Below are positions 1 to 7,486 of a stretch of DNA of 14,862 nucleotides, one piece after another. The notes under the pieces are model-generated. The model had not been told where the DNA came from, did not search any database, and was given only the letters and a program-made list of their open reading frames with translations. Source of the stretch: Chalciporus piperatus (lineage: Eukaryota; Basidiomycota; Agaricomycetes; Boletales; Boletaceae); NCBI GenBank assembly GCA_038093975.1, contig JBBPTG010000418.1, positions 1 to 14,862 on the forward strand. The letters run 5' to 3'. Position numbers and translations under genes: made by a program. Within the stretch, counting starts at the first letter, position 1; each line of letters starts with the position of its first letter.

Positions 1-2687
1 ACAATATTTGTTGAATTTTTTGATGGCGGACATAAGGGCGGGTTGCCGTTTCGATATCGCCTTCCGCGTTTGTTGGTGCAGTTTCGTTCCTGAGAATGCA
101 ATCAAATTTAAGGGGCAGGCCAAGAGTTGAATACGCACCTAATGTCTTGTCTCTTCCGCCGACTGCCCGATCAAGCTTGTCCCACTCAAAAAAGCTTCCA
201 ATCGCCCTTTTACGAATATTGATCTTGAGGTCCCGAGCCATGAGTAAAGTCCGTACGAACTCCAGAGGCACCCCTTCTAACTGGGGAAATTGATCTTGAA
301 CATTCAAAGAAGCGTACAGGGTTTCGATTTTATCCAGGAGACGGCTATGGCTACGTTCCATACTGTCGAGAATGTCGAGCGCATCGCCGGTGGTGTCATC
401 TTTCTCGATCGCGGTACGTGCAGTTTGCAGCGCACGCTCGGATGCATCTAGGTCTGCTTGTAATACGAGAACACTATCAAGCTCCTTTTTCAGTCTCACG
501 GGAGCGTCTAGTAGATACTGTAAGCAGAATATCAACACTGAGTAGCAAAACTTACGAGCTCGTATAGAGAGCTGAGCAGCTCGTTGTGCTTTCCATTGAT
601 CCCGCAGGTTGGTGGTTGATACACCGCAGCTATCGAGCACATCTTGAGCAACATCCCCCTGTTCTCCAACTCCCTTCTTCATGCGGCGTTTGATCCAGGG
701 ACCTAGCTCTTTCCGCATGTCGAGACCAATGGCGGATACTTGACGATCAAGAAGCCAGATACGGCGCTGCCGCTGCGAGTGGTTACTTAATGGAAATTCA
801 ATGCAATGACTAAGTGAACATACCGAAGATGCGCGTTCTATGCCTATGAGTTTGATGAGGCGTGACCAGAGTCGTTCTGTTCCCTCGCCGTCGGACAAGC
901 CAAGACCTTCGGCTATGCGAGGGTTATATACGAGTTGGCATGCCCACTCATGCCCATAGGCATGCATTGCTGTGGTGGCAAATCGCAGCCGCGACACGAT
1001 ATTGCTGTCGAGTATGTCATACTGTACATGAGGGTCAGTTAGGTGATAGGCACAGGCACACGACTAACGTACCTGTCGCAGCGAACGATCAGTGACACAA
1101 CCTACATCATAAAAAACGGTAACGGTAGCTTCGCGCGGGAGAAGCGAGAACAAATGTTCGATCAGAGCGATGCTGAACTTCTGCTGCTCGCCAGGCGTAT
1201 CAATGTTAGCGAAGAAGAGTGGAATGTCATGACGGCATATGAGAGCCATCACTCCTGTATCATCGAAAGTATCCATCACAGCTTTTTGTTTTTTACCATC
1301 GGCGGCTTCGTATGATGATTCACATTGATCGACAGCTGAATCTGGTACCTGAGTGTTACGCTGGTGGGCGGGACGCTTGCGTGCCTTGGTGATGCGTTTC
1401 CCCACAGCGTCGACCTGCGCTTTCGAAAGGAAATAGATGGGCTCGTAGAAAATCGGGCAGTCACCAGCAGACCGCCTGTGACGATGATGGAAATTCCCAT
1501 CGGTAGCGACATGAATGTCTGCGCCATCTGCAAGTTGACTCCCATAGCTATTGCCTCCAAAGCATGCAGGGCAACGCTGAACGAGAAGCGATGAACAGGA
1601 ACGTGTCGAGATGGGGTTTGTTGGCTCACGATCAGATGTCGTATCATTAGGACGATCCGCCTGTTGGCCATCCAGCAACTGCACCTCGGGGAGGCGCGCG
1701 CGAGAGTTTGCAAGAGTTGCCTCGATGCGATGTTCAATTTCGACTTGCAGAACGTCGAACCATTGGACGGCTTGGCTTAGACTGCAACGGAAGGGCTCCT
1801 GAATTGTCTTGCCCTGAAAGTCTATTAATACAAATACCGAGTTGCGTACTTGAATATACATTACCTCTCGTCCTGAAATACGGAAGCCTCTACGGATGTA
1901 GTGGGAGTTGAGAGCAGCTGCCAATGCGTTTACTGCATCGCAGGATCGTTCAAACAGTGCGCGGTAGAAGGACAGTAGCTCTACGGAAACTGCCATCCAT
2001 GGCTGTGAGGGTGCTGTAGGAAAAAGCCCGGAACGCAGGAGGACTTGAGGGAGAGAGGCACATGGGCATGAGTGTACAGTGACGGACGAAAAATCTAATG
2101 TTCGTGTCAAGGGGATGGCTCGGGTGTAAAGGGATATACGTACGGTTGAAATAGAGGCATGTCAGCATGGTCTTCTTGGGTGCACATCCTTGCGCACAGA
2201 GAGAGATGGTGAGATTAGGCTGAGGGATAGGTTTACCGAGTGTCTGCGTAATGTATTGCAGGAACGGCTCGACCAACGTAGGGATGACCTTTTTCCAATT
2301 GTCGGAATGGCGTGAAGCCTTGGCTGTGGGTGTTGAATTGGCCTCGGCTTCGGGGAAATGATCGTCATCCGGAATGTCATACTGCACGGAATCCTCTGCG
2401 GCAGAATGATATTCTGGTAGTTTGTCCGTCGGAGCATCATCATTGGGCTGAGATTGACGAGGACTGGGTTCGGCATGACTTGGAGAGGGGATCTGAGGCT
2501 GCTTATGGTTTAGTAGATCGTCGAGGCGGTCAAGGAGTCGTTGGCGTTTGTTGTTTCGACCAGGGATAGTGACAAACTGCCGAGTTTTTCTGACCGCATT
2601 TCTGGCTTTACGAGGTGAACTGAAGTGTTGTCCAAGACCGCTAGAGGTACTGGGTAGGGCCGCCCGCGTTCCAGACCGGGGTGCCAT
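1..2687 (-). CDS. KDZ-family transposase (partial, C-terminus beyond left edge)
   Basis: A DNA-transposon transposase of the Kyakuja-Dileera-Zisupton (KDZ) group, with an N-terminal CxC1-like cysteine cluster. I read six exons on the minus strand: 2687-2144, 2094-1073, 1021-824, 772-556, 507-139 and 89-1. They are separated by GT-AG introns of 48-51 nt, phases agree at each junction, and 813 codons stay open. Cysteine motifs lie at about residues 191-193 (CPC) and 356-359 (CPAC). A catalytic DDE set fits D380 (TDGNFHHRHR), D511 (FYDVGC) and E568 or E571 (DGEGTERLWS), with AYGHEWACQ just before the last. The start at 2687 has a strong context (CACCATGG); an in-frame upstream ATG at 2789 is possible but precedes a less family-like stretch. 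The family match is from remembered motifs and was not searched. No stop or frameshift is seen, so the gene may be intact. Confidence 0.9.
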
Positions 2688-2934
2688 GGTGGGAGAGAGA
2701 CAGCGAGAAAGTGCAGCGGGACCTACACAATCCCAGAACCGCACGCTTGCCGCGAGGACGGTTTGCAGAGCCTCAAGAAGCGCTCCCAAAACGGTTCTGT
2801 GAAGCCCGAGGCAATGCGGTGACGGCCTGCGGATATTGCAGATGCAGATTCTGGGCCTATTTGGTCACTTTCGCGTCGACAAGGAACCCCACCTAAATGG
2901 GGTCTAAAAGTTCCGAGATGTGGTGCCTAAGGTG
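1..2934 (-). mobile_element. KDZ DNA transposon (5' part; extends past left edge)
   Basis: This is the element carrying the transposase. Its right boundary is inferred: at about 2935 the sequence switches abruptly to copia gag sequence that matches the copy at 13580-13782. On the minus strand the element would then begin CACCTTAGGCACCACATC. The other terminus and any target duplication are outside the window. The stretch 2688-2934 is the transposase upstream region, with an imperfect inverted repeat (CCCCA/TGGGG at 2887-2902) and no other gene. Confidence 0.6.
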
Positions 2935-3125
2935 TTCAAGTACAGGGAACCGACTGCCATCTCCGTGTTCTTGTCCCAATCGGCATCACCATCGTCCTCT
3001 GCCCTCTGAGTCGTATAGAAAACTCCGATGGACATAGGGTAGGCGCGCATCTTGGGGGCCCAAGTAAGGTAGTTCGAGCCGTTGAGCGTGGGGATGGAGG
3101 CGAAGGTTGAGCTGGAGGAAGACAT
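2935..3125 (-). pseudogene. Copia gag N-terminal fragment
   Basis: This is the first ~64 codons of a copia gag protein, starting at the ATG at 3125. It opens MSSSSSTFASIPTLNGSNYL, identical to the start of the longer gag at 13782, and diverges gradually (for example RAEDDGDADWDKNTEMAV where the other has KTEDIDDDDWSKNTEKAV). Similarity ends near 2935; downstream codons belong to a different sequence and reach a stop at about 2904. The protein cannot be functional as it stands. Confidence 0.85.
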
Positions 3126-3391
3126 TTCAAGAGATGGATAGTAGTAGTGAATCTGAAGAGTAACGCGTAAGTTTATCGTTCAATAAAGAATAAAAAAAGC
3201 GCAGTCAGAGCTTCTGGATTCGTACCGGCATAGCGACCCCATGGTCGCTTGCCTAAAGCGCAGAAACTAGAGCGTAAAAACGCTTCTAGAACGCGGTGGT
3301 ACAAGCACATGGATTCAGAGCGTGAAAACGCATCGTCATCCAGAGCGTTCAGATGATGCCAAGCACAAGGGTGCTGGCAGGGCTCATAACC
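3126..3391 (-). other. Copia copy 1 leader (5' UTR between PBS and gag)
   Basis: Non-coding leader, nearly identical to 13783-14005 over its gag-proximal ~225 bp. It includes two hairpins present in both copies: AGCGACC/GGTCGCT (3232-3249, 4-nt loop) and CTAGAGCGT/ACGCTTCTAG (3267-3289, A-rich loop, one bulge). Such leader hairpins may act in RNA packaging or dimerisation; that role is inferred only. Confidence 0.7.
3376..3391 (-). promoter_or_regulatory. Primer-binding site, copia type (initiator-Met half-tRNA)
   Basis: On the minus strand GGTTATGAGCCCTGCC begins directly after the LTR end (CAACA). Its complement matches the anticodon stem-loop of fungal initiator tRNA-Met (GCAGGGCUCAUAACC, as in yeast), not the tRNA 3' end. 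Drosophila copia has a closely similar site (GGTTATGGGCCC) and primes from a cleaved initiator tRNA. The priming mode here is inferred from that parallel. Confidence 0.75.
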
Positions 3392-3627
3392 TGTTGAACT
3401 GGTGTCATCCTAAGCCATAAGGCTATGGACTACCAGAGCAGCATACTGCGTAGACACAAAAGAAGTTTGTGCTCGCTCACCTGATTGCAATGTTGTGGTT
3501 GTGGTTAAAGAGTTGTATTAACTCAGATCGACTGAGTTTGAATATATAAGTGTACGGTGGTGATTACCTAATCAACTATCGTTTATGGAAACGTAGTGAA
3601 CTATACACTATGAGCGTAATACGTTCA
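3392..3627 (-). repeat. Copia LTR (copy 1, 5' LTR), 236 bp
   Basis: On the minus strand it runs TGAACGTATT...CAGTTCAACA, with TG/CA ends. It matches the LTR at 7182-7417 with about four differences in 236 bp by eye. It contains a TATA-like stretch (TATATATT, about 3541-3550, minus strand). It is followed in element order by the primer-binding site, which makes this the 5' LTR. Confidence 0.9.
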
Positions 3628-4555
3628 TTCATACAGTAATTGCTGGGGCTTGGGAAAGATATCTGAAGTCCATGAGCGCACGGATTGCAGTGACAACACC
3701 TCGGGGAGCACCGCCGGCAATGACGACCACAAGATATCGTTGCACATCTCTCTGCGCCCGCCCGCCCACTTGTTTGAGTGTTGTGATCCCATTGTTGAAA
3801 TGGCGAAGACCGGTAATCTTGGGAAGAACTGAAAAACGAAAGTCGATTTCCTCGTCCCCAAGTGCGACTCTGCACCATGAGACATCATGATCCCAAGACT
3901 CGCGGTGCCAGTGGTGCAGGGGCTCGGGTGTTAGGAATCGAGAAGGCGTTGTAAATGGCCAATCTCGCCAGAAAGGTAGTGAAACTCCACTGAGACGAAA
4001 GGGTTCGCACGCATCGAAGTACTCCTGGACGTCTGAACTCGAAGCGAGGGGTGCGATGGATTGAAGCTGCCGTTTTGTCATGGCAGCAGTACGTGATGGA
4101 TGTCGGAATGAGTCCCCAAAGGTTTCGTACGAAGCCGTAGTGACTGGAGAGGTTTTTCCTCGTACGCAAGCAAGCATGCAAGCCTCGGGCGTGTCGGCGA
4201 TGTAAGAGACGAGCGGAGTGAAACAATATCGAAGGTTCCCGAAGGGATCGGGCATTGTGCATCCCTTTCTCATCGCCTCTTTGAGTGGCTCGAGGATGAT
4301 GTCTAAGCATTCATGAAAAAGACGATCTGTGAGGACTGTACGCATTCGGGATGATCGATGGATAAAATTGGGGATTGGCATCAATGCGAGGAGAAGAAAC
4401 CCGTGGGTGGAGGCCTTGTTCCTTACGTCCATCTTGATGTTTGCGAGACTGATCAATAACGGATGGGCGGTTTTGCCTCCGCATACATTGGTGATATGAG
4501 TTTTGTCTGATGACAGAATAACACCGCATACTGTGCTGCCACCGGGAATCGATTC

Positions 4556-4603
4556 CTGTGCCAAACTGTCAGTTTACAAAGATTTTCAGATTTTCACACT
4601 CGC
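4556..4603 (-). other. Likely GC-AG intron in Plavaka gene
   Basis: Minus-strand CAG|GCGAGT ... CACAG|GAA joins GAWELQ to ESIPGGSTVCGVIL in frame, as expected for the family. The donor is GC instead of GT. It is either a natural GC-AG intron or a decayed GT donor. Confidence 0.7.
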
Positions 4604-5301
4604 CTGCAATTCCCAAGCACCGTCACTGCTCATCCAGTCGGAGTACACCCTGACATCACGCTGAGCGGACGTGAATAGCCGAACGGGTGAAAAGTCCATC
4701 TTGTTTGCGAAGAGTGGGTGACCGAACAACAGCTTGACGCACTCTATGGCGTCGCGGTAGTATAAAACCACCGGATCTTTTGTCTCGTGGCTGCTGGAGA
4801 TAACTCTGTAGGACCAACGTGGCCCTGACGGTAACATTTCGACACGAGAGCGCAACTCCCGCGCTGAGGAGAATGAAAGGGGCAGCATCTGCGTCTGTGA
4901 GATTATGAGGATTACCGCGAATGGGTAATAGATGTTGGAACACCGTTGCCCCAAATGCTGGTCCCTACGGAACTGCGAGAGGAAGGTTTCGCCCACTCCG
5001 TATTTAGCTGAGGCACCCGGAAAGTAATCCACCACCCATGGAGACGAACCCTGGACTTCCAAAATTGGCGGATCGTCCTCATGATTAGTCTCGAGGTCTG
5101 CTAGTAGCGCCTCATCTGGCGGATCAAAATCCGGTGGATCAAGAGACGGTGAGCGTGTCGGAGTCACAGCTTGAATGTCCCCCGAGTCCGGAATGCGAGG
5201 GATTACGAGGTTGTAGGCATAGTTTGAGTCGTGACATCGGCTACGGGGCTGAGAGAGATGGAATGTAACACCTCTTTCGCTGGAAAAGAACTTGAGGCAC
5301 C

Positions 5302-5999
5302 AGTTACGTGTGTGCCGGGTAGGCCCAAACGTAGACCCGGTTGGAACAAGGAGAGAGCTTGCTGGGATGTCCAGACAAGACTCAAGCGCTCACTCAGGAG
5401 TAGAGCGACGACTCAGGGATTCTAGGCAAGATCTAGCAACAAGGAATGGATTGCATAGAGAGCTTGGACACTAGAAAGAGAGAGAGAGATAGCTAGGTAG
5501 GACACTAGGCTAGGTAGCTGGGTGACCGGGTAGACCAAGGTTAGAGTGTCATGGCGCGAGAACCTGGGACTTAAGTACGATCCCAAAGGTAATGACTAAG
5601 CAACCAGAAGGGAAAGGGAAGACTAAGGGTAAATGACGAACGTCCGATGATCGGACGGAGGCATAAGACAGAATGACAAAGGAATGACAAAGAGAAAGGA
5701 GATGCCGACCGGATATGAGATAGGTCCGGAGAACACAAGGTGAACAAGTCAGAGAAAGGCCCACGAGGTGGGGCACAAGGCGGGACACGAGGTAGGTGAG
5801 TCACTGGAGGGTCCACGAGGTGGGACACGAGGCAGACAAGTCAAGGGCTAGAGCTAAGATCGGAGATCCGAGTGCGGATAAGGGATCGATGAAGTAGATC
5901 AAGCGTCTAGATGATAGGAAGGACTCGGGGAAGTCAAGGAAGGACTCGGGGAGAGACAGAGACAAGGAAAAAGGATAGGGGCAGGTAGTGATCGTAACA
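5302..5999 (-). repeat. Solo gypsy-type LTR, 698 bp, target duplication GCACC
   Basis: The ends are AGTTACG (5302; first base probably mutated from T) and CGTAACA (5999), flanked by GCACC at 5297-5301 and 6000-6004. No internal coding region or second LTR is present, so it is a solo LTR left by LTR-LTR recombination. A box CCGGGTAGGC..AAACGTAGACC near one end also occurs in the LTRs at 11747 and 14006, which sets the minus orientation and suggests related families. Four copies of CACGAGG(T/C) lie at 5762, 5786, 5814 and 5826, and one TGAGTCA at 5797-5803. There is no gene inside. Confidence 0.88.
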
Positions 6000-6020
6000 G
6001 CACCTAGGGCAGTGAGCCAT

Positions 6021-6160
6021 AGTGAATAGCGAAGAAAGTGGGACGCACATCACATATCACGGTGATTGTGGCCGTGAGAGCTCTGTGGAAATTTGTAGCC
6101 CCCTACATGGTTCTATTGAATCGTCACTCTCTCCTCAGTCTCTCAACGTTCAACCCTCGA
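6021..6160. promoter_or_regulatory. Short divergent intergenic region
   Basis: These 140 bp lie between the Plavaka start codon (minus) and the most likely start of the plus-strand gene. If both are real, they share a divergent promoter. No clear TATA box is seen. Confidence 0.35.
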
Positions 6161-6991
6161 ATGGCTAACAATCCATGCAACCCGACCCCTTCGGATTCAT
6201 CCATAACGGACCTGGAAAATAGTCAGGCACTTCGTTCTGAGCCTTCCGTCAGCCTCAGCGCTGTTCCTGGGACACCTCATGCAGACTCTCCTCGCTCCAT
6301 TGACTCCTCAGATCCCGCTCCAGTGCCATCTTCAAAATTACCAGAGACAGATCTTGTTCGTCGAGTCGCAACTGCACCTACTACTACTATCGGCACTCCC
6401 AGTGCAGTTGGCGCCATCCGGAAGTCGGCTCGAAACATGTTTTCGCAATTGGGGACACCTGCACCTGTCAGAGGATCACTCGTGCCTCGAGGTTCGAGAG
6501 TATCAATGGATTTCTCATGGGTAAGAAATTTACCCTATCATATACTCACAATAAATGGGGACGCTCACATGAACCTTAGAAGCCAGAGCAGCACGATCCC
6601 GATGTCGATCAAACCGAGTTTGACGAAACTGATGCGCAGCTGATACTCGAGGTTGCAAGAGCTCGTCATACTGTCCGTCGCCTTGAGCACGAACTTGCTA
6701 CGGCCCGATGTGAGGAGAGTACGACCCTCACCAAGCTGTACAAGCATCGGGCGCAGAGCGCAAGCAAGCAATGGCCAGAGACATGGCAATCAACATGCCA
6801 GCGAATCAGTCTGGGCCAACGTCGATTGTACGCAGGCCAGTCGCGAAGCATCCCCGCTTGTCCACTAGCAGCATCAGTGAATATCAGTATGGTAGTAAGT
6901 ACCCAATTAAAAATTGCACTGGCATTCACGTTCGTCTAACTGGCACGGTAATATTTCTTTAGGTACATTGTCAGGCTCTCCGGAATATTAG
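6161..6991 (+). pseudogene. Unknown Ser/Thr/Pro-rich coiled-coil protein gene, one frameshift
   Basis: I do not recognise this protein. Exons read 6161-6520, 6580-6894 and 6963-6991 (stop TAG 6989-6991), with introns GTAAGA...TTAG (59 nt) and GTAAGT...TTTAG (68 nt). The first 120 codons are rich in Ser, Thr and Pro. Exon 2 encodes an acidic start and then a likely coiled coil (LILEVARARHTVRRLEHELA). Near 6755-6770 the frame must change by one base to reach MARDMAINMPANQSG...SEYQYG, which splices in frame to the last exon; this is a one-base loss or a sequencing error. An upstream in-frame ATG at 6107 is an alternative start. The gene diverges from Plavaka and may be an accessory gene of that element or a captured host gene. 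Confidence 0.5.
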
Positions 6992-7181
6992 TTGTTGTCT
7001 ATCGTGTTTCTCTTGGATCTTGTCACCATGTATACCATTCCTCGTATGTCAACTTGAATGCTAGTATCCAATCGGTTTGTTCCGAGTCTGCATGCATGTA
7101 AGAACTATACCTACTGTAGCTCGCTATACACGCTCCATCCCTGTCAATGATGTGACTCCTGTTAGTATAGTGTGTAACTGC
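6992..7181 (+). other. 3' flank of the unknown gene up to copia insertion
   Basis: No coding potential or RNA gene is seen. It probably holds the 3' untranslated region of the gene at 6161-6991 and ends where the copia LTR begins at 7182. Confidence 0.4.
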
Positions 7182-7417
7182 TGTTGAACTGGTGTCATGC
7201 TAAGCCATAAGGCTGTGGACTACCAGAGCAGCATACTGCGTAGACACAAAGGAAGTTTGTGCTCGCTCACCTGATTGCACTGTTGTGGTTGTGGTTAAAG
7301 AGTTGTATTAACTCAGATCGACTGAGTTTGAATATATAAGTGTACGGTGGTGATTACCTAATCAACTATCGTTTATGGAAACGTAGTGAACTATACACTA
7401 TGAGCGTAATACGTTCA
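7182..7417 (-). repeat. Copia 3' LTR (copy 2), 236 bp
   Basis: It has TG/CA ends (TGAACG...TTCAACA on the minus strand). It differs from the LTR at 3392-3627 at about four positions and has the same TATA-like stretch. It sits just downstream of pol and the polypurine tract in element order. Confidence 0.9.
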
Positions 7418-7431
7418 ACACTCCCCCATGC
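7418..7431 (-). promoter_or_regulatory. Polypurine tract
   Basis: Minus-strand GCATGGGGGAGTGT abuts the 3' LTR. It is the usual position and composition of the plus-strand primer in Ty1/copia elements. Confidence 0.8.
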
Positions 7432-7486
7432 TTAGTGTACGCTAGTATATGCGAGCATAGTAAGAATGTATATTCATGCGCACAAA

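Larger units (their letters stand above)
2935..3627 (-). mobile_element. Ty1/copia element, copy 1: 5' LTR, leader and start of gag only
   Basis: The 5' end of a minus-strand copia element. In element order it has an LTR (3627-3392), a primer-binding site (3391-3376), a leader (to 3126) and the first ~64 gag codons, ending at about 2935 where KDZ-associated sequence begins. Leader and gag closely match the copy at 13783-14005 and 13580-13782. The remainder of the element, if it survives, should lie left of the window beyond the KDZ insertion. It sits inside the Plavaka gene; a possible 5-bp target duplication is ATGAA (minus strand) next to the 3627 end, but the partner copy is not visible. 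Confidence 0.85.
3628..6020 (-). pseudogene. Plavaka-type transposase gene, interrupted and truncated
   Basis: A DNA-transposon transposase of the Plavaka family. The ATG at 6020 opens a zinc-finger-like region (CPRC, later HLSQPRSRC) that is split by a solo LTR at 5302-5999. An acidic linker and a conserved block follow (YFPGASAKYGVGETFLSQF, DPVVLYYRDAIEC, MDFSPVRLFTSAQRDVRVYS). A 48-nt intron at 4556-4603 has a GC donor. Then come GVILSSDKTHIT, MPDPFGNLRYCFTPLVSYIADTPE, LHHWHRESWDHDVSWC and EEIDFRFSVLP, where the family places core and acidic residues. Around 4884-4917 the stretch usually present between YYPFA and LPLSFSSARELR is mostly missing. A stop at 3629-3631 and then the copia LTR end the gene, so the C-terminal part is absent. 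Family assignment rests on remembered motifs. The gene is not functional. Confidence 0.85.

Noticed and set aside
518..555. A 38-nt intron ending at TTACAG in the KDZ gene
   Set aside because: It leads to a stop after 13 codons; the 48-nt version ending at CTAG (508) keeps the frame and family-like sequence.
1..2934. A TET/JBP oxygenase gene carried by the KDZ element
   Set aside because: Such genes are known near some fungal KDZ transposons, but no matching sequence is visible; the element is only partly in view.
5549..5828. Two minus-strand frames in the 698-bp LTR
   Set aside because: Low-complexity repeats inside an LTR with no start context or known domain.
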